64,000 nt of DNA from Trichaptum fuscoviolaceum (GCA_910574455.1 CAJSYZ010000011.1:2836941-2900940); one strand, 5' to 3'; positions 22,701 through 32,902 are shown, counted from the first letter of the stretch. A program made the numbers and translations. The notes: a model not told the origin generated them from the letters alone.

Positions 22701-23683
22701 ACCAAGAGCTGGAACAATATTTACGGGCTTTCATAGATACACGACAAGAAAACTGGGCCGGATTACTCCCGATGGCAGAGTTCGCGCACAACACGAAAGC
22801 GCACGCGGCAACACGACAATCCCCGTTCGCGCTCGTCTACGGCTACAATCCCGAATTCACGATTGCCCCGAGCGACGGCCTGTCCACGGTCCCCGCCGCG
22901 GACGCACGACTACAGGAGCTTCAGCAGGCACAGGAAGAGGCAAGAGCGGCTTTGGAGGTTGCGGCAGAGCGCATGAAGCAGCACTACGATCAGGCCAGGA
23001 ACGAGGCCCCGCAGTACGCAGTCGGGGATAAAGTATGGCTCGAGGCGACGAACGTTCGGCGACCGGGAGCGCGCAAATTATTACCGAAACGACTAGGGCC
23101 GTATAAAGTGAAGGCAAAGCTAAGTGACCTCACCTACGAACTCGAACTCCCCGCGTCGCTGAAGATTCATCCCGTATTTCACGTATCGCTGCTCTCGCCA
23201 TACCACGAAGACGACATTCCCGGTCGAACGCAACCCCCGCCGCCCCCAGTCGAAGTAGAAGGAGATCTGGAATACGAGGTGGAAGAGGTACTGGACGCTA
23301 GACGGTTTAGACGGAGGTTTGAATATTTGGTACGATGGAAGGGATATTCGAGCGCGGAAGATACATGGATTCCCGCAAAGGATATGGGTAATGCAAAGGC
23401 TAAAATTCGCAGTTTCTATCGAAAACACCCGGACGCCCCTCGAGAAGTCAACGCTATCGAGCTCTGTGACCTGAGCAAGATTCAAGCTTGGCGCCCCGGA
23501 GTTGCGCCTTTGGAGGGGGGTAATGTCGAGATCCCAGGCCCCTTTTCTCATTTCCCGCACTTTCCCGCCAAGGATCCCGACATGAGCAGACAATCCCGCG
23601 GGGAGAATCCCGCCATTGGATTCCCCGCGCGAAACCCCTTTCCCGACTCGCACGATCCCCCGCAAGATCCCCCGCTCACGTGA
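19485..23683 (+). pseudogene. pol: Gypsy Pol polyprotein (PR-RT-RH-IN-chromodomain) with one-base frameshift
   Basis: The aspartic protease has DSGASGTF (near 19931) and DDDIIMGIDWL. RT has FTTLDLRWGYHNVRLKQGDE and YLDD (near 21080). RNase H begins around FIVECDASDFATGAVLSQEG. Integrase has the zinc-binding HHCC region (YHDSLPAGHPGRWK...CDTCARTK) and DDE residues in CDFITQLP, ISDRGPQF and TDGQTERVNQE. The GPY/F-like part ends KIHPVFHVSLLSPY, and a chromodomain EYEVEEVLDARR...YLVRWKGYSSAEDTWIP follows. The frame changes at about 20641 (aaaattatccg), where one T appears to be missing just before RT, splitting pol into 19485-20786 and 20648-23683. The second frame runs through the polypurine tract and ends inside the 3' LTR. 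Chromodomains of such elements guide integration to particular chromatin. Confidence 0.93.
23506..23523 (+). promoter_or_regulatory. Polypurine tract of the gypsy element
   Basis: A purine-rich run (tttggaggggggtaa) immediately 5' of the 3' LTR start at 23524, in the position of the plus-strand DNA primer. It is translated as part of the pol tail (LEGG). Confidence 0.8.
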
Positions 23684-24352
23684 CCTATCCCGCACCACCG
23701 TCCCGACCACCATGCACGCATACACACATTCATTTACGACGACCCGCCACGGCACACGTACATTCATTATCAACATACGCTCATTAATCCGTTAGTACCT
23801 CAAGGTGACGACCTGCAACAGTCTGGCATACCTAGTCTGGCTAGTCGCGGCCCCGGACCGGACGCTGACGTCCACGGACAGGCCGTAGCCATCTGGAGAG
23901 ACGGGATAGACATGCCTAGCAGTGCGGTCGTAGCATGTATCGTTTGTAGTAGATAGGTGCGCATTGCGCAAGGACACTTAGCGTAGATTAACTATACAGT
24001 CTTTACGAAGTAGATAAATAGCTGTAGGCATCGTAAGGAGCACCCCACTTTTGACCTCTTGTGGAGTGCTTCCTTAGGTGCGATCTCTCTCTTTTCTCCT
24101 GTGTAGTTAGTTGCGCAATACTTACTTGTGGAGTGCTTCCTTAGGGATCCGCTTACTTGACGTTCAAAGCAGTGAAGAGTCCTAGCTGGCCTTGAGAATC
24201 CCGCGACGCGCCTGGATAGAATCCCGCGCGTTTCCCGCCAGAATTCCCACGCTCGTTCCCAGTCGCGAATCCAGATTCCCGAACGCGGGTTCTTGTCGTG
24301 AATTCCAGTTTCCCGAAACTGTTTCCCGCTACAATTCCCGACGGTCGTAACA
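23524..24352 (+). repeat. 3' LTR of the gypsy element
   Basis: 829 bp copy of 17626-18454 with two single-base indels. It is followed by the target duplication GCAAC. The pol stop codon (23681-23683) lies inside it. Confidence 0.95.
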
Positions 24353-24693
24353 GCAACTCATGGTATAGGCCGGAACCCGTTGTCAGGTCTGGCACTTTGG
24401 CAAGCCTTATGTCCGAATTTGAATAATATATCACACAGAATCCGTCGTAATTGGCTGGAATCCGTTATATCGATGAGCAGGATTACAGGGGTTACACAAG
24501 ATTCCAGGCCTTCCAACCCCCAAAATTCTCACACGGGTTACAAGAGCCATCATGGTTACATGGCCTTATGGCGAAATCCAAGCTCTTACAAACGCTGTCT
24601 ATTCCTTGCAGGGGTTCCCTGCGTTTCCCTGGTATATTCTTGATTCCAGAGGTTATAACCAGCCTGGATTTTTTTTGCACTTTTCCTGATGAC

Positions 24694-25013
24694 TGTCGCA
24701 TTCACAAGTCACCTGTCATCCTGGACATGATTCGAGAGCGGTAAGTTTTTCTTTATACTGAAGTACAAATGCTGATTTACGCTATTACAGTGGTATGTTA
24801 TATGAGTTTCTTCCTCCATACTCACCGGACTACAACCCAATTGAGCCTTCCTTTTCGGCTATCAAGGCCCATATTCGTAGGGATGGAGGAATTATTCGTG
24901 AAGCTATGAATAGCAAGGGTAATGAACAAACATTATCTCTGCTTTTTGATGCTATATGGTCTGTCACTGCCGAAGATGCAGCTGGTTGGTTCAGGCGATC
25001 AGGGTACATTTAG
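24694..25013 (+). pseudogene. Tc1-type DD34E transposase, 3' part (continuation)
   Basis: It resumes the transposase at CRIHKSPVILDMIRER, splices through gtaagt...attacag (about 24743-24790) to GMLYEFLPPYSPDYNPIEPS, and ends WFRRSGYI-stop at 25013. From the second catalytic Asp (MDN, before the insertion) to the Glu of NPIE there are 34 residues, the DD34E spacing of Tc1 elements. With the first part (10553-11435) it would form a complete transposase. In this copy the two parts are 13.3 kb apart. Confidence 0.92.
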
Positions 25014-27068
25014 ACCCAACGTAATTCATATGCTATTGTATTACTTCAATGTAAACAAGAAATTATATTGATTATCTACAATTATTCATATTCACTTGTC
25101 GGCTTGAGTATGCGGCCCACTGAGTACAACAACTGGATTGTCAGTTTCAACCTCTTGAACGTCTGACAGACCCGACCCAATCTTGCCTTATTGACTTCTA
25201 CGTCGGATACACAACACCATCCAGGATATTGAGCAAGAGCATATTCTCTTCTGTGATGGAAACACCTTTGCGTCTGACTTCTCTGCTTTTGGTGACATGC
25301 ATACCAAGTTGTCGAACTCAGCATGCGCAATCCATGGCTAGTCTAGCTACACCTTCGGACTTCCCAAGTGACCCCGAATTGTACACAGGCCCTGACAAGC
25401 AGCGCCGCCGCTTGCGCAAGAGCTATGAGAAGAAGAAGGAATGGATGGATACTCGCGGTCTGCACAAGTGAAATGGCAAATGAGGCCCGCCTCCGCTAGG
25501 AAAGAGTACAAATAGGAGCAGACGGACCTTGTTAACCAGCACCACTACCATGTGCTCAAGGGCCAACTCAAGATCTACAACAAGGACTGTCTGAGCTGGT
25601 CAATCTGATTATACAAGGACATTGGGTTCCAAGGCATGACCTATGTATTGCGCAAGACACTGTCCGACGGTCCGTGGTGTTGTTGATGGACTTCCTTGCA
25701 CAGAAGCTCCGATTAGCTACTGATGCAGCATGCTTGGAGTGCAGATGTCTCTTTTGCACGGCCTGCATACCAGCCATTGACAGACAGGAAGTTGTCCCGA
25801 GCCCAGATCACCTAGATAACGCAAGAGGAAGACACTCGAGGCAGTAGTCTGTTCAGAAGAGTGATGGCATGCGATTAGCGCCTGCAATCTATGCAAGAAG
25901 CGCGCCAACTCAAAACGCGCGCGAGATGTTTGATAACTAAGCATTTCTCACGCACCGTTCCAGCAAATCTGGCTCGATGCCACTGTCTGTCGACTCTCTA
26001 TCCCTCATGTAGGTGTTGGAAAGTTTTAGAAAGCAAGGTGGTCAAGCGGGGCACTTTTGTGCTTATAAACTAGGCGTTGAACCCGATGTTTGCTTGGCTA
26101 CTGACCGTTTGAGTTCGTCCCGGACACACGGTCGTGCTCTTCTTTGGCAATCCTCACATTGCTTCGAGGGATCTTCCTCTTCTCTTCAAGCTTAATCTTC
26201 ATCAAGTGTACCGCCAACAAGACGAGTCACCAAGACCCGGCTTGCGCTTTTGGCACTCGAATAACACAAGCGGAGACAGAAACACCTCCTCAGACTCATG
26301 CAGACACTTCTTTGGGCATGTCTTATTCGTTCAAAGTTGCCTCATACAACTTCTTACCTACGCAAGCACTCCCATCAGTATTCACCAAACAATCCCTACC
26401 GACATTTGTTGAGCAAATCATTTGATCTAGACCAGGTTCTTGTAGCTGCGCCGATTTCTGGGTTAGAGGCGATGGATGCTTTGGTAGACGGAATGGATGA
26501 ATCAGACGATGATGACCTTCTCCGCTTGGCCCTAGTTTCACGGGAGAACGCGATAAAGAACGTGAGGTGATTCCGAGCTTTCAACCGTTCTACGCCCCTC
26601 TGCTCCCTAAATCACCGCTTGATATCAAACTGAGAGGCGCACTTCTCCGCGGCAAGTCTCAAGTCAAGTCGAAGTAGGCCTGGTGCTGACATCTTGTTCG
26701 ATGTCGATGGGGGACAGTCTAACTCAGAGGACGAGCAGGATGGCTATGAGCACCAAAGCCGGGGAGCGCGGAGACATGAAGGACAGAGACCATCGGAGGA
26801 GGATCAAGAAAGAGACGAAGAAAGCGAGAGAGAGGATAGTCAAGGGGAGGAGGCTACTCTGAGTCGAATCCGTGACCGAACAGCAGTCGCAATAGACCTT
26901 CGCGACAACGGATCCGGGGACAGTTGCAAGACTTGTGTCTCACCCATGTGACGTCCGTGGCAACAACACTCGGGCGAGAAAGTAAATTCTGCTTCTGCCC
27001 ATCAACACGGCATTGAGGGTCGCCCTCTCTCCGCCTCATTCTCGATCACCAAATTTGACCCGCAGGCC
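25014..27068. other. Degenerate region inside the outer element, no assigned gene
   Basis: Coding-like debris on the plus strand: PSDFPSDPELYTGPDKQRRR (25352-25460), an open frame at 26144-26425, a stretch VDGMDESDDDDLLRLALVSR near 26490-26550, and an acidic/charged run at 26694-26949. Stops and frame changes separate them and I recognise no domain. They may be remains of further captured genes or an older transposase. No clear boundary repeats were found. Confidence 0.35.
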
Positions 27069-29931
27069 ATGACGACGTCTGTCTTAACCTCGTCCACGTC
27101 GCTGATGCAGTCGCATCCGCCGTCTGTTGACGACATGGTCAGAAAGTACGCGCCACCCCCGCCCTCGTCGCCTAGGGTCTCTTCCCGATCGTCATCTGCA
27201 AACGCCACACTGACCTCGGCCAATAATTCAAATTATTACGGTCTGTCGAGGAATAATACTGGTGGCAGCAGACCCAGTAGGCCCACTAGCGTCGTTCCAA
27301 GTATCGATGAGATCATCCGCAAGAATTCTGCAGCACTTGCTTCCTCTTCTCGCCCCCAGACTGGCGCATCTGCAAGACCAGAGTCGCGTGCGGCAAGTGC
27401 TAGCAGCCACGGGATGCGTGTTGGCGGTCATGGTTACGACAGTGCGCAAAGCTTGAACGGCCATGGTCATGCTAATGGTTTAGTTAGCGTGGACATGTCG
27501 GACAAGGAAAGTGAACCTGAACCTTTATCCCCGCGAGAGGAGGCTGAACTTGTCGCGCGCTCGAGTATCGATAGTGTTGCCGCTGAGGTGCAGCAGACGT
27601 TGCGAGCGGCGGAAGTTCTAGCCGCCACCCAGCAACGAGAAGCGCAGACAAAGACGGACTCAGCCTTTTCAAAGGCTTCTACGAGTAGCTCACGCTCAGT
27701 GGGTGGGTCCTTTATCCACTCCGGAACGAATCTGCACTCTGGAACTGGTATCGGGATTCCCACTTCGCCATATGCATCGCCCGACGCGGACCTTTCCTTC
27801 CTCGCTCTACAGTCCAAGTCGCGTCCTGGCACTGATGCGACGCGCTGAAGCCAAAGAGAAGCGATTGCGACGTACCTACGCTCTGCGCGCGTTACTACGC
27901 TATTCAAGCTTACTCGAAGACCCCACGCCTCCCCAGAACCTCCCCTTACCGTCAGTTTATCGGATTTGGGATCTCCAACTGGCTTCCCGCTGATCGTCTT
28001 CCTCGGATTGGGATGTGTCCGTTACGTGATGGGCCTGTATGATGAGATGGCGGAATGCCTAGCATTGAGGTTGATCACCATTGACCGGTCAGTCTTAAGA
28101 AAATACGTGAGAATGCGACGAACTGAATTTTTCGTCCAGTTGGGGCCTCGGGCGCATCGGCACACCTCCTGCAAATGCCGTTCGTGGTGTTCCGGAGTGG
28201 TCGACGGTGGTGGACGAAGTTCTTGGCCGCTTGAACATCGATTGGCGTAGTGTCACGGCTCACACCGCAGGTGCACCGTACGCGCTATCCTTCGCAAGTA
28301 AATAAATATCCAGACCGTATTGTTGGAGATGTATGTCTGCTTGCACCTTGGGTTGGAGGCGGCGCTGGAGGTATGTTTTGTTTCGTTTTGTCATTCATTC
28401 GTTTCTGATTTTGGTGAAGGTGGATACCGATGGCTGCGGTACGTTCCGAATGGCCTTCTCAAGACTGCTCAAGCGGCCGAATGGAAAATCCAGGCATGGA
28501 TGATTGGCAAACCTCCGAAAATCACGTACGAGGGTATTGGCTACAATGTGAAGGCCCCTGTGTCGTCCGACGAAATCAAGAACAATGACACTAATTATGC
28601 GCAAGCGAGATTCGCGTGCTGCATCCGAGCCCTCGAGTACCTATGGCGGAGACGATTATGACGAGCGCGAGGATGTTGGCAGTGTCTCTGTACTTTCAGT
28701 GGGTACCGCGGAAGTTCGACACGGACAGCTGCCTTAGTTCCGTGGCTCATCCAAGAAGGTTGCGAGCAGCTTGAGTTCCCACACGTTCAGCGAATATGAT
28801 GGCCTTGAAGACTTCGGCGGATGGTTTGAGAGCCGGAGCACTCTCGAACCTCGGCCCTGGGCTAACTCAGGTGTTACTTTCGTGGACTCGCATATCAGTG
28901 CTAGTCATAACGGCCACTCACAAACAGCCGGTGGGCGGACAACGAAGAAGAAGACGTCGAAGGGCTTTCTTCGACTCTGGAAAGGTCTGCCGAGCAATCA
29001 GACAGCTCCCCCTATGCCATCCATCGACGGACAGCTCGCCATTCAACAGTCATGTCGAAGCAGCAGTCAGGTAGTGGGAAGAAGCTGAAGTCGCTAAAGT
29101 CGATCGGATCCTTACAAACGAAACCTACGACACATGTAGCACAACGCCCAAAAACTGCCGAGAAAAGCCCCGTTCTCCCTGAGCAAGCGTTTGATACCAC
29201 GCTGGGACTCGATAGCCTCAAGGACATCAAAGTCACCACCCCATCGTCCACATCGCCCCCGTTGCCACGACCAGACAGACAGCACATCTCGTGCACGTGG
29301 ATCGACCTGTTCAGTTGAGTTACCACCGTCGTCTTCAGCATCCTCCTCAACGCCAGGTTCGCCGGCTTTGGCAACGGCCGCAGTGCGTACGGGCGAGCAG
29401 ATGGCCGCCGGTCTATCTCGTTCACGGCGAGCACTGCGACGTACCCGACGATTGCGTCGCAGCCGCCATCCTCATTTTCGGGCGTCAACGGTCGCTTAGC
29501 ACGTACTAACTCGAATTCAACCTCGAGGAAGTCAAGTGGAGGCGCTGTTGAGTCCTACCAGGTTGCGCTCGGGAATGCGCTGATTGCAGCCTCACACGCC
29601 GAGTCGTCGAAAGGAACTCACACCGACCTGCTTCAGATTTTGAATCATGAGCAGAAGCCATGGGGGTTCTCGTACGCTCGGTCCCTCATAAAGTGCGAGT
29701 GTGGTACGGAGATCGGGACGAGCGCATCGTGCGGTCCGCTGGATGGAGTCGAACATGGGCTCGGATCGTTGCACTGTGAAGGTTGTTAAGGGTGCTGATC
29801 ACGGTCTCATGTGCCGCACGAATGTCGTCGTGGATGTCCTTGAACAGTCACGCAATTTCTGGCAAGAGGGTGACCACGGGCATCATGGCTATTCAACGTA
29901 CGACCTCTCGCCCGATCCATTCAATGCATGA
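27069..29931 (+). pseudogene. Decayed alpha/beta-hydrolase gene carried as cargo
   Basis: The reading starts MTTSVLTSSTSLMQSHPPSV at 27069, with a long Ser-rich disordered N-terminus. A hydrolase core follows: FPLIVFLGLGCVRYVMGLYD, then LITIDR (intron 28089-28141) WGLGRIGTPPANAV, VDEVLGRLNIDWRSVTAHTA, GAPYALSFAS, YPDRIVGDVCLLAPWVGG, and (intron 28372-28420) YRWLRYVPNGLLKTAQAAEW. The C-terminal part is VWYGDRDERIV and CTVKVVKGADHGLMCRTNVV, the usual Asp and His regions. Lesions: in-frame TGA at 27846-27848 (CGA-to-TGA type), a 4-base duplication AAATAAAT near 28298, a frame change near 28602, and a stop near 28736. The nucleophile elbow reads AHTAGA instead of the usual xHSxGx. It lies between the two genes of the outer transposon. 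It is clearly a pseudogene; its source and exact limits are unknown. Confidence 0.75.
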
Positions 29932-30160
29932 TTCCCCCTATAGCAGTCGACGATGCTAGAATACAGGATATCTCTCTTATCTTTGTCTTGAATTCCATCA
30001 CCACCATATATACTTTGGTGTTTCCTTTCCTTCCTGTCCTTTACAGCGGATTAGTTTCTGGCGCTTTCTTTTCTCGATGTTGTATGCATAAACATTGTCA
30101 TGAATGTATTAGAATAGTATGATGATAGCATAAAATAAACAGCTGTAAATTGAGCATAAG

Positions 30161-30222
30161 GTCCATAATAGAGAATTGGTGGTCCATAATAGAGAAGCGG
30201 TAGTCCATAATAGAGAATGGTA
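30161..30222. repeat. Three-copy tandem repeat of about 21 bp
   Basis: Units begin GTCCATAATAGAGAA at 30161, 30182 and 30203, with variable 5-6 base tails, and a truncated fourth unit (gtccaaga) follows. It sits about 100 bp downstream of the AT-hook gene's stop, inside the outer element. Confidence 0.8.
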
Positions 30223-30325
30223 GTCCAAGATGTAGTGGAAGTGAACTACAGAGTGACAACAGTTAGTTGGAGTTCACCACTAAAGTCTCAACTTGACGTG
30301 CCTTTGACCACCTGCATTCAAGCAT

Positions 30326-32237
30326 CTAGCTTCCCTTCAACTCTCTGCGTATACGATCACATTCAGATTTGACCAGCATAATAAGTTGCTTCAGCTCTCC
30401 TTTCTTATACGGCAATCTAATTGGATCAGCAAGTAACGATTCTGGCGTCTCATCGTATAAAAGGTGTATACGATGAAAGCCCTCCTCAACCAATCGCTCA
30501 GCCCAAGGCAGAAACTTGACCTTTCCTCCAGTCACGTCTTCTTCATCAAGTCTTTCAAGGAATTCAGTTGTATCTGGAAAATGCTTGGGTTTCATGTTCA
30601 TGATTGCCGGGAGGATCTCTGAGTTGGATGCCTGAGGTGAATGTGTGTTTCGTCGATATTTCAAAGGACTTGCAATATGCTGACCAGATCCTGTTTGGAT
30701 CTGAAGAATGGGCATAGGAAATGCACCAAAGGGGTACTGCCCAATACTTTGCGACGAAGTTGTGCTTGTTGTTGAGACACAATTGCTTGAAATTTTTGCG
30801 GCACGTTTCTCTTTCTCTTTTCGGAATGACTCTAAGAGGATTTTTGGTGGTCGAGTAACAGAAACCTCTGGCGTCTCCTGCACCTATTGCAATGCTTATG
30901 TTAAAAGCAGACATAGATCAGTAATCAGTAACGTACCAGGCAAGTTGTCCAATAGGTAAGATCACGCTTGCTGACGTTGTTATGATCACCTGCAGCATCG
31001 ATGTAGCAAAGTTCATTGCTGGATGGACAATTAACACATCGGAGGCTCATCTCAAGCTCTCTTGATAACGCCACTGAGGTCTTCTTCTTTTCACCAGAAT
31101 CTTGCATGTTGTCTTCAGCATCACCAGAGTCAAACTCGTCCGCTGAATGCTGCTGGTGTTGCTTTGAGTTAGATGAACGTGATGTTATCTTCTATAGTAG
31201 GCAGTCCAATTAGTTGCAATCTCTTGACTTGCCATTCAACTTAGCTTACCTTCGTTATTTCCTTCAAATTTGATGATTTATCACCAGATTTCTTTCCTGA
31301 AGCATTCCGTAGATCCTTTAACAGAATATGGAAGCTCTTGAGTGCGTCTTCCTTCTTTGCTCTTTTTAATCGGGAGAGCTCATTCTTGACTTCGCCAATC
31401 ATCTCAACTAAGTGATGAGGACTTGACAGCGCAGCAAAGTCTGCATTCCGTGGAGAAGAGGAAAGTCGATAAGCAATGTTGACCCGTTTCGGAGGTATAT
31501 CCATCTTGTCAGCTACAGCATACATGAAATCAGAGAAGCCAATGTTCTCTGGGATCTGTATCTTATCTGTGCACCCCTGGAGAGGGACTTTGACCGTAAA
31601 GTGCTCTGTAAACCAAATATGTTAGAGAAGATTTCAATATACAAAAGGCAGGCACTGCAGAGCACGCACCAAGTGGAACATCATCATCAGTATCACTGTC
31701 CTCACTATCCTCTGAGCTCTCTGAGTCTACCTGACGGTCCTTTCCCTTTCTCCCGGAATGATCCTTGCTACTCTTGCATCTTCTTTTGCTCTGAGCTTCC
31801 GTATCTAACCACCAATAGACAATTAGATAACAGTGATTGCATCAGATAAATTAGACTTTCTTACCTATTCCCAGAAGGTCAACAACTGCACCCGTGACTG
31901 TGTTTATCTCTGGATCCTGCACAGCATCATCTGATATGACATCCTCCACCGGGCCATTGATTGGGCTCTTATCTTCATCAACTTGAGCTTCAACCACTTG
32001 CTTAACACCTGCTTTAACACCAGAGCCTTTAGGTCGTCCACGAGGTCTCTTGACGGCTGGAATAGCAACACTGTCTCCAGATGTAACAGTTGCAGTCCGT
32101 TTACGAGCAGGTTGAGATGGCAGAACAGAAGAAGGAGCTGTAGTCTCAAGTTGATTATTGTTAGCAGCAGCCCTTTCAGCAGCTCTTGCAGCCTTCTGCT
32201 GTGTTTTAGTGCGTCGTTGAGCTTTCTCGCCGGGCAT
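30326..32237 (-). CDS. Transposon-borne AT-hook protein of unknown function
   Basis: Spliced gene, oriented opposite to the transposase, at the right end of the outer element. It starts MPGEKAQRRTKTQQKAARAA (32237), basic and Ala/Gln-rich. An AT-hook follows (KRPRGRPKGSG) for minor-groove DNA binding, then an acidic Ser-rich linker (SESSEDSEDSDTDDDVPLG). Next is a compact region, FTVKVPLQGCTDKIQIPENI and FMYAVADKMDIPPKRVNIAY, that looks ubiquitin-fold/PB1-like in layout (inference). Then comes a Lys-rich coiled segment, a CVNCPSSNELCYIDAAGDHN part, and a C-terminal helical region ending RIRRELKGS at 30326. Introns lie near 31862-31805, 31667-31604, 31250-31193 and 30938-30884. No stop or frameshift was noticed, unlike the neighbouring cargo. 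I do not recognise the family. Its position suggests a role in transposition or its regulation. Confidence 0.72.
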
Positions 32238-32636
32238 GATGGATATGTGTGGATATAGAATTACACGATTGATAGTGACTAGAAGTACAGATGTGACATG
32301 TTGTGACAACTTGAAAGTGTTAGAAGGTTGTAATTACTTTGTAATTACTTCTGCTACTTCAATGCAATGTGTATCTTAATGTATCTTGGATTTAGATATA
32401 TTGATGTATTAATCTTCAAAGATAAATGTAATTTTATAGTGGATATATAAGTGTGGTTCTGAAATATGATATATGATTCTTGTTTAATCAGCAGTTTATG
32501 TAAACAAAACAGACGTTAAAATTGTCTAGGATCCTTTGCATTATCATTCTGAATTTTTTGAAGCTTGAATTGTGAGAATTGAATGATAATTGAGCGAGAT
32601 ACAGGTGGTATATGATTTTTTGTTACATTTTTGAGG

Positions 32637-32683
32637 TAAATGCGGTGAAAGTCACGTGGTGCCAATACATTTGCAAACAGCAA
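32637..32683 (-). repeat. Right terminal inverted repeat of the 22.6 kb element
   Basis: Reverse complement of 10115-10161 with one mismatch; it ends ...TTTGCAAACAGCAA followed by the TA target copy (32684-32685). It lies about 220 bp upstream of the Zn2Cys6 gene start. Confidence 0.92.
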
Positions 32684-32902
32684 TAAGCAAATAAGGTAGA
32701 TGACCCGCAAAGCACGTGGCAAGCAATAGAAATCGGATGCTGTAATTGGCTCATTCGGTAGTGACCGAACCGGGACTGGTGGGCGCATCCGGTAAGCCCG
32801 CTACCCGGCTCCCACATAACTTCTAATACTTCCCATGGACAGAGCGCACAAATCACTTACTCCCGTCTCCTCTCTGACATCGACCGCAACGGCGAGGAGA
32901 CA

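Larger units (their letters stand above)
17621..24357 (+). mobile_element. Ty3/gypsy chromovirus LTR retrotransposon, near-complete, recent
   Basis: The element body is 17626-24352 (6727 bp), bounded by two 829 bp LTRs starting TGTCGAGATCCC and ending GACGGTCGTAACA. The 5 bp target GCAAC is duplicated at 17621-17625 and 24353-24357. The LTRs look nearly identical; I saw only two compensating one-base indels (near 17869/23767 and 18116/24010). Internal order is gag with zinc knuckle, protease, reverse transcriptase, RNase H, HHCC/DDE integrase, GPY/F-like region and chromodomain, which defines a chromovirus. A polypurine tract (tttggaggggggtaa) precedes the 3' LTR. Pol carries a one-base deletion, so this copy is probably defective for autonomous movement despite its youth. 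Confidence 0.96.
11434..24693. mobile_element. 13.3 kb TIR element carrying host gene fragments, inserted in the transposase gene
   Basis: Removing 11436-24693 restores the transposase reading frame exactly (VIVMDN joined to CRIHKSP), which defines the insertion. The left end reads CATCAGGAAAA and the right end TTTTCCTGATG; both are followed inward by an A-rich GCAAAAAA-type run and CCAG, giving an imperfect inverted repeat of roughly 28 bp. AC flanks both ends (11434-11435 and 24692-24693), so the target duplication looks like 2 bp. Subterminal DNA on both sides repeats short motifs such as GATTCCAG, TGTAATC and TGTAACC. No transposase for this element is recognisable inside, so it is probably non-autonomous. 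It carries pieces of TFIIF alpha, coatomer beta' and a protein kinase. It has since received hAT-like, MITE and gypsy insertions. The superfamily is unassigned; the subterminal repeats are reminiscent of CACTA-like elements. Confidence 0.78.
10113..32685 (+). mobile_element. 22.6 kb Tc1/mariner-type composite transposon with TA target duplication
   Basis: The element body is 10115-32683. Both ends begin TTGCTGTTTGC and are inverted copies over 47 bp with a single mismatch (ATATG versus AAATG). Weaker inverted similarity continues for roughly another 60 bp (TATACCACC followed by ATATCTC-like runs). TA occurs immediately outside each end (10113-10114 and 32684-32685), as expected for Tc1/mariner insertion. 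Inside are a DD34E transposase gene at the left (10553 to 25013, interrupted) and an oppositely oriented AT-hook protein gene at the right (32237-30326). Between them are a 13.3 kb secondary insertion and about 5 kb of degenerate coding debris, including an alpha/beta-hydrolase pseudogene. Without the secondary insertion the element would be about 9.3 kb, still large for the superfamily. The element separates the carrier gene from the Zn2Cys6 gene. Confidence 0.88.

Noticed and set aside
22016..22717. 233-codon minus-strand frame inside the gypsy integrase
   Set aside because: Antisense shadow of integrase; GC-rich codons leave few stops.
11434..24693. Interpretation of the inner element as a Helitron, because it carries gene fragments
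   Set aside because: It has inverted terminal repeats and an apparent AC target duplication, and no Rep/helicase coding sequence; Helitrons lack inverted repeats and duplications.
10113..32685. Interpretation as a Starship-type giant element
   Set aside because: No DUF3435 tyrosine recombinase is visible; instead there are TA-flanked inverted repeats and a DD34E transposase.
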